This document shows, piece after piece, positions 8,301 to 16,260 of a DNA stretch of 64,000 nucleotides. A model generated the notes under the pieces. The model saw nothing but the letters and a program-made list of their open reading frames with translations, had not been told where the DNA came from and did no database searches. The position numbers and the translations under genes are program-made. How positions within the stretch are numbered: position 1 is the first letter of the stretch; each line of letters begins with the position of its first letter. The DNA lies in assembly GCA_038533155.1 (NCBI GenBank), contig JBCAZH010000012.1, positions 1 through 64,000 of the forward strand, read 5' to 3'. This DNA comes from CALBPI01 sp038533155. GTDB taxonomy: Bacteria; Pseudomonadota; Gammaproteobacteria; Steroidobacterales; Woeseiaceae.

Positions 8301-10805
8301 GATAAGTTCACGGCGGTGACGGGCGTTTCAGGGAGCGGCAAATCGACGCTCACGTTTGACATCCTGTTCAACGAGGGTCAGCGCCGCTACCTTGAGTCGC
8401 TGAACGCCTACGCAAGACAATTCGTGCAGCCCGCCTCTCGTCCCGATGTTGATGCGGTCAACGGTATTCCACCCACGGTAGCGATCGAGCAAAGAACGAG
8501 CCGAGGCGGCCGACGCAGCACCGTCGGCACCCTGACCGAGATTTATCATTTCCTGCGACTGCTGTTTGTTAAGCTCGGCGTTGCCTATTGCCCGGACTGT
8601 AATGTCGCGATCGAGCCTCAGAGCATCGATCAAGTCGTCGCAACGCTGATGCGCACGAAACGTGGCAAGAAAATCAGCATTCTTGCGCCGTTGGTCGTGG
8701 CGAGGAAAGGCTATTACACCGATTTGGCACAATGGGTCGCGAACAAAGGCTTTGCGAGTCTCGTCGTCGACGGCGAGGCGCTCGACGTCAACAACTGGCC
8801 TCGACTCGATCGTTACAAAACCCATGACATCGATCTGCCGGTGGGCACGGTCACGGTAGCACCGGATTCTGAACAGGCGCTCCGGGATACGCTAACCCAA
8901 GCCTTTGAGTTCGGGGACGGACTTGCGATCGTCGCATCGAGCGCGACCTCGAAAACCCGCAAACTCTTCTCGACGCGTCGTGCTTGCCCATCGTGCCAAA
9001 GGAGCTTCCCGGAGCTCGATCCGCGGCTGTTTTCGTACAACTCCCCACAAGGCTGGTGCGGCGACTGCCAGGGGACAGGGCAAATCACCGATGAAGAGGG
9101 TGGACCTTCAGAGTCGTGTTCAACATGCGAGAGCACACGTTTGAACCCAGTGGCGCTGGCGGTGAAACTTCAGGGCAAAAACATTGCGACGCTGAACAAC
9201 TTGTCGGTTGAGGCAGCGGCAAAATATTTTGGGTCAATCAACCTCAGTGGCAGAGACGCCGAAATTGCGAGGGATGTGATGACAGAACTGGCGGCTCGAC
9301 TCCAGTTTTTGCAGAACGTCGGACTCGGGTACCTGCAATTGTCGCGTGCGGCGCCGACGCTATCCGGCGGCGAAGCCCAAAGAATCCGGCTCGCCGCGCA
9401 GCTCGGCTCTAACCTTCGCGGTGTCTGCTACATTCTCGATGAACCTACGATCGGCTTGCACGCTCGCGACAATCAACGACTTTTGGACACACTGATCGGC
9501 TTGCAGAAGCAAGGCAACACGGTCGTGGTGGTCGAGCACGATGAAGAGACAATCCGCGCCGCACAGCATGTTATCGATATCGGCCCCGGGGCAGGTCAGC
9601 GCGGCGGACATGTTGTTGCTACGGGAACACCGAAAGCGATTCAACGCAGTCGCGAATCGCTCACCGGCAAGATGTTGCGGGAGCCCCTGGTACACCCGCT
9701 TCGGGCACAGTGGCGCGATGTAAACCCTCGCCGCAAAAATGCCCCAGTTCTAGAGATCAAGGGCGCCAACCGGAACAACCTAAGGAACGTCAATGTTCGA
9801 CTACCGCTTGGCGCGCTTGTGGCGATCACTGGCGTTTCAGGTAGCGGTAAGAGCAGCCTGATTCGCGGGGTTCTGCAAGACAACCTCGAGCGACTGATCA
9901 GTTCTCGTAATGCACGCAAACGGAGACTACCGCCGCTCGAAGACTGTCGTTCATTGAACGGTTGGGAGTCGATCAAACGCGTTCTGGAAGTCGACCAGAC
10001 GCCCATCGGAAAGACGCCCCGATCCTGTCCGGCGACCTACGTTGGATTCTGGGACGAAATTCGCAAACTCTTCGCGGCGACCTCTGAGGCCCGAATTCGC
10101 GGTTACACCGCCAGCCGGTTTTCGTTCAATACGGCCGACGGACGCTGCCCGGAGTGCGATGGACAAGGCATGCGACGGATCGAGATGAATTTTCTGCCAG
10201 ATGTTCGAGTCGATTGCGAGGCCTGCGGTGGCACCCGCTTTTCGCCAGACACGCTGTCTGTGAAGTACCGCGACCGGTCGATCGGCGAGATTCTGCAGAT
10301 GGCAGTAGAGGACGCTATCCCGTTCTTTGCCGCACACCCGAAGATCTTGCATCCGCTAGAACTGCTCCGCGACGTCGGCTTAGGCTACCTCACGTTGGGC
10401 CAGCCGAGCCCAACCTTATCGGGTGGCGAAGCACAAAGGATCAAACTTGTCACCGAACTTGCCAAAGCGAGAACGGGACCCAAGCCGGGCATACGTTCGG
10501 TCTCAGAGAACCCAAATCACACGCTCTACGTTTTGGACGAACCAACGATTGGGTTGCACATGGCAGATGTGGAGAAGTTGATCAGAGTTCTACACCGGCT
10601 CGTGGACGCCGGCCACTCTGTATACATTGTCGAACACAATTTAGACATGATCGCGGAAGCTGACTGGATTGTCGATATTGGACCTGAAGGCGGTATCGCC
10701 GGGGGACGAATCGTAGCTCAAGGATCACCTACTCAAGTCTCTGAAAAACATGATAAATCCCTAACCGGAAGATCACTTGCCAAAATTTTGACAGCAATTC
10801 ATTGA
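5343..10805 (+). CDS. Tandem (double-length) UvrA-type ABC ATPase
   Basis: Giant UvrA-family protein of 1820 residues, about twice normal UvrA (near 940), made of two head-to-tail UvrA copies. Canonical UvrA is the DNA-damage recognition ATPase of nucleotide excision repair. Four Walker A motifs GVSGSGKS occur at about 35-42, 632-639, 994-1001 and 1497-1504; four signature LSGGE motifs start near 478, 828, 1340 and 1692; each is followed by an intact Walker B DEPS/TxGLH. Zinc modules: the second-half insertion keeps CPSC...CGDC and CPDC, and both C-terminal zinc hairpins (CPTC...CSDC, CPEC...CEAC) are intact, but the first half has CPTL where CxxC is expected. The ATG at 5343 has GGAG five nt upstream; an in-frame TTG at 5328 is less likely. 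Double-length UvrAs are known in some gammaproteobacteria, and their role (repair, or resistance to DNA-binding drugs like UvrA2) is unsettled. A standard uvrA presumably lies elsewhere. Confidence 0.95.
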   Translation: MPRSRKRIQVTGARQNNLKNLDIDLPLNELIVITGVSGSGKSSLAFDTVYAEGQRRYVETFSPYARQFLDRMDKPQVDQVRGIPPAIAIDQTNPVRTSRSTVGTMTELNDHLKLLYARAADLYNGISDEPIIEDSPQTIWTKISNRMPDAKIAIAFDQERPNQFTVDEMRAFLSQQGYTRVKEKAGDVLQITQDRIRVREQTKDRFFEAVETALARGNGRVTIINLEDHSEHLFSNRLYCPTLDKTFDFPTPSRFSFNSPLGACETCRGFGRTMGIDMDLVVPDSNATLRDGAIKPIQTGQFAELQTRLVGRAKAAKVDIDKPWHALTDREMEWVMVGDDHRKGNKYWPGINAVFEWLESKAYKMHVRVLLSRYRSYEVCASCQGARLKQDALCWRLGDKALTEALAPEHAGPSPGLNIHQLMLLPIQRLAEFFDRLTLNRESDEAMDLLLDAIRTRIGFLRDTGLGYLTLDRQSRTLSGGEVQRINLTTALGTSLVNTLFVLDEPSIGLHPRDLDRINEVLLRLRDAGNTLLVVEHDPAVMLAADRIVDMGPGPGEAGGSIVFNGKPTALAKSKQSPTAPYLTGARNAADARTRRTLPKNGPALRITGARQHNLKDVDVTIPLDGLVCVTGVSGSGKSTLIGDILYPSLSRALGKGGPAPGPHDTVDGIEQLDDAIFVDQSPIGKTTRSNPASFVGAFDPIRKRFTKVPLAIERDYKPGTFSFNSGTGRCPTCGGNGFEHIEMQFLSDVYLRCSDCDGRRFRDEILEVKLFSANSDSKPLSIADVLELTVREACEFFSDAPDVLARLQPLLDVGLDYVALGQPVPTLSGGESQRLKLAKHLAEAAKGKGRRKLFLFDEPTTGLHFSDIETLLRAFDQLLDRGHSIVVIEHNLDVIGSADWVLDLGPEGGESGGELLFNGSPEDLVEQTNNATGQALKKYRAALRAGFGVEDGAATYQSSRSAAASISIHNAREHNLQSVDVEIPRDKFTAVTGVSGSGKSTLTFDILFNEGQRRYLESLNAYARQFVQPASRPDVDAVNGIPPTVAIEQRTSRGGRRSTVGTLTEIYHFLRLLFVKLGVAYCPDCNVAIEPQSIDQVVATLMRTKRGKKISILAPLVVARKGYYTDLAQWVANKGFASLVVDGEALDVNNWPRLDRYKTHDIDLPVGTVTVAPDSEQALRDTLTQAFEFGDGLAIVASSATSKTRKLFSTRRACPSCQRSFPELDPRLFSYNSPQGWCGDCQGTGQITDEEGGPSESCSTCESTRLNPVALAVKLQGKNIATLNNLSVEAAAKYFGSINLSGRDAEIARDVMTELAARLQFLQNVGLGYLQLSRAAPTLSGGEAQRIRLAAQLGSNLRGVCYILDEPTIGLHARDNQRLLDTLIGLQKQGNTVVVVEHDEETIRAAQHVIDIGPGAGQRGGHVVATGTPKAIQRSRESLTGKMLREPLVHPLRAQWRDVNPRRKNAPVLEIKGANRNNLRNVNVRLPLGALVAITGVSGSGKSSLIRGVLQDNLERLISSRNARKRRLPPLEDCRSLNGWESIKRVLEVDQTPIGKTPRSCPATYVGFWDEIRKLFAATSEARIRGYTASRFSFNTADGRCPECDGQGMRRIEMNFLPDVRVDCEACGGTRFSPDTLSVKYRDRSIGEILQMAVEDAIPFFAAHPKILHPLELLRDVGLGYLTLGQPSPTLSGGEAQRIKLVTELAKARTGPKPGIRSVSENPNHTLYVLDEPTIGLHMADVEKLIRVLHRLVDAGHSVYIVEHNLDMIAEADWIVDIGPEGGIAGGRIVAQGSPTQVSEKHDKSLTGRSLAKILTAIH

Positions 10806-10912
10806 AACTTAGACATAGAAGTAGCTTTGTACAAGCTTGATGTGATACTGTCGAACACGCGAAGATCAACTTGGGGGTATTGTCGTCACGACGGCCATAC
10901 CAAGGAGCATTT

Positions 10913-11941
10913 ATGGCTACTGACAAAACCGACGCCATCGGTGAGTCTGCCAAAACGACCGGTTATTCCATCGGCGCGGTATCCCGACTCACTGGCATTT
11001 CAACACACACACTCCGAATCTGGGAACGCCGCTACAGCGCTATCGTAGCGGACCGTACAGATAGCGGGCGCCGTATCTATTCGAAATCGGATATTGAGAA
11101 GCTGGCGCTTCTGAAGTCATTGTCCGACAACGGGTCGTCGATCGGCCAAATCGCGAATCTCTCGACCGAAGAGTTGAAAGCACGACGCGATCAACTGATA
11201 GAACAGAGCAACAGTCTGCAACTGGTCGCCAACGTAGGGCTGGTCAGAGTCGCGGCGTATGGCGGCTTTGCGCTGGAAAACCTCCCAGATCGAATCAACA
11301 ACCCCGGGCGGCTTGAAGTATCGCTGTGCACGACGGATTTGGACGATTTTGCGGACCAACTGCAACGCGCCGAGCCCGACGTACTCCTCTTGGAGTTCCC
11401 CGTCATCGACACAGACACGCGTTTTACCGTGGGTAAACTGCGTCGACTCGCTGGCACCCGCCGGGTAATCGTCTTGTTCAATTTCGGCACTACGCAGGAA
11501 TTGGAAGCGTTAGCGGCCGATCGTGTGGAGCTACTGCGCTCGCCGGTCACTACCCAAACGCTTTATCAACTGCTACGCCGTGGCGCAGAGAATCGCCCGG
11601 TGCTCGAAGATGTTGCGCCACCACAGCAAAACCATTTCGAGGTGAATGCACAGGACAGCGTACCGCGCCGCCGGTTTAATGATGTTGAGCTCGCTCAGCT
11701 TGCTCGGACGTCGACCACGGTCGAATGCGAATGCCCAAAACACACGGCCGATTTGGTACAGAACTTGTGTGCATTCGAGGAGTACAGCCAACAGTGCGAA
11801 TCTCGCAGTGAATCGGATGCCCAACTGCACAACTACCTCTACCACATGACCGCACGCGCAAGGGCGATCATGGAAGAGGCGTTAGGAACGTTAGCCGAAG
11901 CCGAAGGATTTCTACCTTCGCACAAGAACCGGGGCAACTAA
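10913..11941 (+). CDS. MerR-family transcriptional regulator with a degenerate B12-binding-like domain
   Basis: DNA-binding regulator of 342 residues. Residues about 18-85 form a MerR winged helix: YSIGAVSRLTGISTHTLRIWERRY is the classic recognition region, followed by GRRIYSKSDIEKLALLKSL. A hydrophobic Rossmann-like part follows (about 110-225, with DVLLLEFPVIDTD and RRVIVLFNFG). It resembles the cobalamin-binding domain of CarH/LitR-type light or B12 sensors but lacks the DxHxxG cobalamin motif, so cofactor binding is doubtful. The C-terminus (about 250-342) carries several Cys (CECPKH) and may mediate oligomerisation. Start ATG at 10913 has AAGGAG five nt upstream. It stands alone between the tandem uvrA gene and a strong terminator, and its target genes are unknown. 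Confidence 0.82.
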   Translation: MATDKTDAIGESAKTTGYSIGAVSRLTGISTHTLRIWERRYSAIVADRTDSGRRIYSKSDIEKLALLKSLSDNGSSIGQIANLSTEELKARRDQLIEQSNSLQLVANVGLVRVAAYGGFALENLPDRINNPGRLEVSLCTTDLDDFADQLQRAEPDVLLLEFPVIDTDTRFTVGKLRRLAGTRRVIVLFNFGTTQELEALAADRVELLRSPVTTQTLYQLLRRGAENRPVLEDVAPPQQNHFEVNAQDSVPRRRFNDVELAQLARTSTTVECECPKHTADLVQNLCAFEEYSQQCESRSESDAQLHNYLYHMTARARAIMEEALGTLAEAEGFLPSHKNRGN

Positions 11942-11954
11942 CTAGAGCCTCAGC

Positions 11955-11992
11955 AAACCGGGCCCGGATAGCTTTCCGGGCCCGGTTTTTTT
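11955..11992 (+). terminator. Rho-independent terminator after the MerR-type gene
   Basis: A GC-rich perfect hairpin, ACCGGGCCCGGA, loop TAGCTT, TCCGGGCCCGGT, followed by a run of seven Ts, 14 nt after the stop. The T tract ends right before the ATG at 11993, so the next gene must have its promoter in or upstream of this structure, or use read-through. Confidence 0.93.
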
Positions 11993-13453
11993 ATGGTCGC
12001 GAGTATGGACCGGCAAATCACCCATTCGTGGATCGTGCTCATCAGTACCTTACTGTGGGCCGTTGTGACACCAACAACACATGCCAAGGTGCTTGTCAGC
12101 CGAGAACAAAACGCGGTCTACCATTTGGACTGCGCGACCGGACTGATCCTCTGCACACCGAGTGCATTTAGCACGCTGAGCTCGCTTGAATCATTGGGTT
12201 TCGATGCTACGTCGTGGCGACGACTACGAACCGTGGCTGCGAATTCGAGTCGATCGGCAAACACGAAACGGCATAGCTGGTTGCCGACCCACGACTCCTG
12301 GCACGGCGTATCGAGTCGTGGCACGACGAATTTGAATCCAGACCCGTCGGAAGCGCTACAGTCCTTACCCAGGCCCGTGGCCGCACGACTCAGCGATTTG
12401 TGGCAAGACCGGCAGCGGTCAAAGCTCGATCATGTCGCGCTGCAGCTGGAACTAAGGTCTCGAGATATCGATCTGCCCCAAACAATGCAATCGGTCGCGG
12501 CACTGTTCGGCGTCCGAACCAGCCCTCCGCCCGACATCGTGCTTATCGCGACCACCGATTCTCGTCGCGGCAGCATTGGGACCCGAGACACTCAATTCTT
12601 GTTTGTCGAATCGCCCAGAGACGACACCGGTCGCAACCGCTTGCCTGTCGTCGCACACGAATGGACACATCATCTATTCGAGCAAATGTCACACCGTGTC
12701 GCGGATGATCTGCTGAACGGTTTTGAGCAGTCACACGCGCGATGCACCACACCCGCATACCACTTACTCGAAGAGGTGATCGCGACTGCGGTAGGTGACG
12801 GCATCGTCGCTGCGAGCTTGTACCAATCAGCTGACGATACGGCCTATCGAAGCACGTCCGAGAGTTTCTATGCCGATCCGGATATCGACGCTATGGCCAA
12901 AGCGATCGTACCTTTGTTGACTCGGCAGCTGTCCTCCGGCGCACCGCTCGATCGCAAGTTTGCCGCTGACTACATCGCGCTGGCAGAGCAAGTCTTGGGC
13001 CGTCGGTGCGCCGACTTGCAAGCGCGGATGCGAATGAGCGCGGTCGTCCAGTCGGGGCCGAATTTCGAAGCGCCCTACCAACTGCTACGCGATCGATTGG
13101 AGATTCGGACCGCTCTGATCGATGTGGTCAACGACGGAGACTCGAATGCCACAGCACTTGCCCAGTACCGAGGACTAACCGGCATTGTGCTGTCCGACGT
13201 CGATAGCCTGCATCGATTGGAGGGTATCGCCGATCAGCCCGTGCGACAGGCATTGGCGGCGGTCGCGAATTCACAAGGCGCGGCGGTGTTCGCTGTGCCG
13301 CGAAACCCGCACGCTGAAATCTACTACATCGTCGGCAGGAACCCTGCGGCCACCGCACTGGCCACAGTTCATTTTCTCGCCCAAAAACGAGAGAGATTCA
13401 GCGGCTGGTGGCTACCTTTGAAGGGTGACTCAATACCAGAACGAGACGAATAG
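11993..13453 (+). CDS. Secreted zincin-like metallopeptidase, family not recognised
   Basis: A 486-residue protein with an N-terminal signal peptide (hydrophobic stretch about 12-28, cleavage likely after THA). The zinc-protease signature HEWTHH is at His222-Glu223-x-x-His226, and about 34 residues later LLEEVIATA offers Glu260/261 as third ligand, the gluzincin pattern. Two cysteines near 46 and 53 (LDCATGLILC) could form a disulfide. The C-terminal half (about 330-480) has no motif I can name. Possible starts are ATG 11993, which abuts the terminator, and ATG 12005. The product would act in the periplasm or outside the cell. It overlaps the convergent DUF3570 gene by 24 nt. I do not recognise a named peptidase family; the activity is inferred from HExxH only. 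Confidence 0.65.
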   Translation: MVASMDRQITHSWIVLISTLLWAVVTPTTHAKVLVSREQNAVYHLDCATGLILCTPSAFSTLSSLESLGFDATSWRRLRTVAANSSRSANTKRHSWLPTHDSWHGVSSRGTTNLNPDPSEALQSLPRPVAARLSDLWQDRQRSKLDHVALQLELRSRDIDLPQTMQSVAALFGVRTSPPPDIVLIATTDSRRGSIGTRDTQFLFVESPRDDTGRNRLPVVAHEWTHHLFEQMSHRVADDLLNGFEQSHARCTTPAYHLLEEVIATAVGDGIVAASLYQSADDTAYRSTSESFYADPDIDAMAKAIVPLLTRQLSSGAPLDRKFAADYIALAEQVLGRRCADLQARMRMSAVVQSGPNFEAPYQLLRDRLEIRTALIDVVNDGDSNATALAQYRGLTGIVLSDVDSLHRLEGIADQPVRQALAAVANSQGAAVFAVPRNPHAEIYYIVGRNPAATALATVHFLAQKRERFSGWWLPLKGDSIPERDE

Positions 13454-14572
13454 CTGAACGACATCCGCCTCCAAGCTGAACAAGCGTTCCTGTCCAGGCA
13501 AAGCGGTGGTATCCCTCAAATCGCGGAAGTTCTCATAATCGATCAGCATGCGATCCCAGAAAAACGATACGCGACCGCGATCTAGGAAACCCATCCCTTC
13601 TTTCCCGAAGTCCCAAGCTGCGCCGAGCCGGATGGTACTGCTGGTGAATGTGCTGAGCTCTTTATCTCGCGCTAAGAAGTTCTGAAAGTCGAATCTCGGG
13701 AATAAATCCGCGTAAAAATCCGCCTGATCCTGAGTATAGAACCGATAGCGCGCGCTGAAGGTCAGCGAATCCCGCCAAGGATGCGTGTAGCCAAGCTCGT
13801 AACTGCTTGCGACGATACCCCACGTATCCGAGAAGTATCGGTACTCGCCATGCAGCGCCGCTCGGTAAGGCAAGTAATAACGCGCGCCGATCGAGGCCGC
13901 GCCACTGGTTCTTGTATTCGGGTAGCGCTCACTTTGTAAACTGAAGGTCGCGCCACCTTCGTCGAGATACCGAACCGAACGATAAGGGTTGTTCAAGAAG
14001 CCCTCGTCCGTGATGCCTTCAAAGTTGAAAGTCATGATCAGATTTCTCGTCAAAATCTGACTGATGCCGATACCGTATTGTTGTCGCGATACATCCTCGG
14101 CGAACGTCGGATCGGTTACCTGACCAACGACGTCGTCACCAAGACCATACGCTAGCGTGACGGTGGTCAGATCGCCGAATAGGTTTTGGCTAATCGCAAG
14201 ACTGTAGGTTCTCGCTTCAAAGTCGTTTTCGTCACTCTGCGTGACACCCAACGACATCATGGTTCCGCCACGAAGGTAATCGATACCGACCGAGTACTGC
14301 GTACGCTCTTCTTCGTACGGACTCGCCGTGGTCACAACATCGATTGATGCGCTGGAAATCATGTCGACGTAGTAGTTGCCAGTGACTGACACGCTCTTGC
14401 CCAGCTTTTTGCGAAGCAAAACGGACGGACCCTCAATCGTGATGTTGTCACCTTCATAGCGGTGGTACATCACATCGGTTCGGTCGTCCGGAAGGACAGC
14501 GGCATCCGCCGTATCGATCAAAAGCATTGCGGAGATCGAAAACACCGCGCATAGCAAACGAGTCATAGTCAT
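13430..14572 (-). CDS. DUF3570 outer-membrane beta-barrel protein
   Basis: A 380-residue predicted outer-membrane barrel. It has a signal peptide ending near TADA (about residue 24), then alternating amphipathic strands rich in Tyr and Gly and a C-terminal strand ending in VSFWY, the aromatic end typical of BAM substrates. The N-terminal region (YHRYEGDNITIEGPSVLLRK) and VTGNYYVDMISSAS match my recollection of the DUF3570 family, which commonly travels with DUF4266 lipoproteins, as here. It is the last gene of a minus-strand series beginning at 18906. The function of DUF3570 is unknown. Confidence 0.88.
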   Translation of the reverse strand: MTMTRLLCAVFSISAMLLIDTADAAVLPDDRTDVMYHRYEGDNITIEGPSVLLRKKLGKSVSVTGNYYVDMISSASIDVVTTASPYEEERTQYSVGIDYLRGGTMMSLGVTQSDENDFEARTYSLAISQNLFGDLTTVTLAYGLGDDVVGQVTDPTFAEDVSRQQYGIGISQILTRNLIMTFNFEGITDEGFLNNPYRSVRYLDEGGATFSLQSERYPNTRTSGAASIGARYYLPYRAALHGEYRYFSDTWGIVASSYELGYTHPWRDSLTFSARYRFYTQDQADFYADLFPRFDFQNFLARDKELSTFTSSTIRLGAAWDFGKEGMGFLDRGRVSFFWDRMLIDYENFRDLRDTTALPGQERLFSLEADVVQLFVSFWY

Positions 14573-14592
14573 CAGGTCATACCCATCGCAAC

Positions 14593-14847
14593 TTAGTTAC
14601 AGCCGCAGCCCCCACCGACACTTCCCATAGCGCCGCGCGCACCTTCACGGGACTCGTACACGTGATGCATGTAGGACGCCGATACTGGGTCGTGCTCAAG
14701 GAACATGATGGGGTCCGCGAGACGATCTCGCTCGTACGGCTTAACCCAAGGTTCCACGTTGGAACACGCTGTGGTGGCCAACAGTACGCCAGCTGCCAAC
14801 GCGAATCGGACCACTCGTCCGTTGCAAAGAGATTTCAACATCGTCAT
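14593..14847 (-). CDS. DUF4266 small lipoprotein with a GGGCGCN tail
   Basis: An 84-residue lipoprotein. Its signal ends in LLATTAC (lipidated Cys28), then comes the DUF4266 core EPWVKPYERDRLADPIM, an HH pair in ASYMHHVYESREGA, and the tail SVGGGCGCN. Only the core and the Cys-Gly tail appear under constraint in this family. The ATG at 14847 is preceded by a strong GGAGGAG. DUF4266 genes typically neighbour DUF3570 barrels and often thioredoxin-like or ApbE genes; neither of the latter two is present here. The two Cys plus His residues could bind metal or be modified, but this is unproven. Confidence 0.88.
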   Translation of the reverse strand: MTMLKSLCNGRVVRFALAAGVLLATTACSNVEPWVKPYERDRLADPIMFLEHDPVSASYMHHVYESREGARGAMGSVGGGCGCN

Positions 14848-14863
14848 GTCTACTCCTCCAAAA

Positions 14864-15541
14864 TCAAAAGAAAAACGTAAAGCCCATATGACCGGTCAGG
14901 TTATGTACGGTCTTACTCTCGCCCAGTAGATCACTGTCGAATACGTGATCGCGGAAATCGACACGGAGTGCGAACACGTCGTTGAACAACAATCGATAGC
15001 CGGCACCGACGTTGATCGTAAACAGATCATCGCCCCCGAATCGTGTGCTCCCGAGCCCGCCAATCAAATAGAACGATTGGTTGAACGCACGGTTGCGACC
15101 AAAGAACGCCTCTCCCGGGAACAGATTCCAACCCACTGACGCATTGTAGTAGGTAAATTGTCGTTCATCGTCGGTGAGCAACTCCGCGGCACCCGACAGC
15201 CTTTCGAAACTAGTCTCCTCAGTGTCGGTTCGACCGATGGCGGCTTCTGCAAACAAGGACTCCGAGAAGTGATAGGCGAGTGTCGCGCCGACGACAGGAC
15301 TCGCGCCGAAGTCTTCGACACTCATGATGCCGGCGAAACCGCCAATCTCGAAGTCTTCCGTATCGATTTTCGGCTTCACAATTTCGCGGCGTTCGACCTC
15401 AGGCTCGATCACCTGCTCAGGAGCTTCCGAAGTGCCCGTATCCTTCGCCTTGCCGAAGAACGGCAGCGAAGAGCAACCACTCGTCAGCATCACGGCGACG
15501 CCGGTCAACGTCAGAAAAAGAATCCGAAACCGACTTTCCAT
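14864..15541 (-). CDS. Outer-membrane beta-barrel lipoprotein
   Basis: A 225-residue protein with a lipoprotein signal (VMLTSGC, Cys at about 23), a charged linker to about residue 65, then an eight-strand-sized barrel from FEIGGFAGIMSVEDFG to a C-terminal strand ending MGFTFFF. The layout matches a group called outer membrane beta-barrel domain proteins found in proteobacteria and myxobacteria. Its 5' end overlaps the upstream SH3-barrel gene by 31 nt, indicating translational coupling. The C-terminal strands of the two neighbours look alike (GFTFFF and GFGFFF), suggesting an ancient duplication. Confidence 0.78.
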   Translation of the reverse strand: MESRFRILFLTLTGVAVMLTSGCSSLPFFGKAKDTGTSEAPEQVIEPEVERREIVKPKIDTEDFEIGGFAGIMSVEDFGASPVVGATLAYHFSESLFAEAAIGRTDTEETSFERLSGAAELLTDDERQFTYYNASVGWNLFPGEAFFGRNRAFNQSFYLIGGLGSTRFGGDDLFTINVGAGYRLLFNDVFALRVDFRDHVFDSDLLGESKTVHNLTGHMGFTFFF

Positions 15542-16254
15542 TCGTCCACTTCCTCGTTCTCATCGCGGCTAGTCAACACCACGTTGTTCTTGTATTCGGC
15601 ACGCAGCACGAAACGCCGCGTCACGTAAATCCTTGCTCCGGCGCCGACCACCGCAACCTGATCTGTCCGATCCGGCGTGCTCACCAAAGTGCTTTTCGGT
15701 CGCGTCTGCACAACGCCCGTACCCATGGTGAAATACGGCGAGATGCGCCATTCCGGCCACGTCTCATGTACAACGTTGACCGTGCCTATCCATCCTGTCG
15801 AGAAGTTACCGATCAGCTGCGTACCCCAGACCTCGACCGAGAGGTTCCGAGAAATCGAGTAGCCGCCGTAGATCGATACAGTATCCGCACCGGAAAAGTC
15901 CCCGCTGAGAATACCGGTCTCCCAACGCCGTTGTAGAAACTCATCTCTACCAACACGCTCGAACTCGGTGGTCTCGCCGGCTTCATCCAGCGTCTGTTCC
16001 ATTTGAACAATGTTGACCCAGCCCTCGCGTCCGCGATCGGTCCTGACCTTGAACCAATCGGTCTTGCGTCGGATGATCTCAACGTTCTCGCCACGTTCGG
16101 CGACGTAAGTGATCGGATAGCCCTTCCCGGGTCCGGTCCGCATCTCGATAAACGGGTCTGCCACAGCGACTTCGCGATACTCACGCGCCTGCAGTACCGC
16201 GGCGCAAGCCAGCGATACGATCAACACCATGATTTGCAAAGTCGTTCTTAGCAT
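15511..16254 (-). CDS. SH3-domain outer-membrane beta-barrel protein
   Basis: A 247-residue protein: signal peptide to about residue 23 (LQAREYRE), a bacterial SH3 domain at about 28-88 (FIEMRTGPGKGYPITYVAERG, then DWFKVRTDRGREGWVN), and a barrel from about 110 to the end (SIYGGYSISRNLSVEVWG ... VGFGFFF). The SH3 part probably binds peptidoglycan or a partner in the periplasm while the barrel sits in the outer membrane. It precedes and overlaps the lipidated barrel gene and follows the HzsA-like gene by 6 nt, so all belong to one minus-strand transcription unit. Confidence 0.82.
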   Translation of the reverse strand: MLRTTLQIMVLIVSLACAAVLQAREYREVAVADPFIEMRTGPGKGYPITYVAERGENVEIIRRKTDWFKVRTDRGREGWVNIVQMEQTLDEAGETTEFERVGRDEFLQRRWETGILSGDFSGADTVSIYGGYSISRNLSVEVWGTQLIGNFSTGWIGTVNVVHETWPEWRISPYFTMGTGVVQTRPKSTLVSTPDRTDQVAVVGAGARIYVTRRFVLRAEYKNNVVLTSRDENEEVDEWKVGFGFFF

Positions 16255-16260
16255 TGAGGC

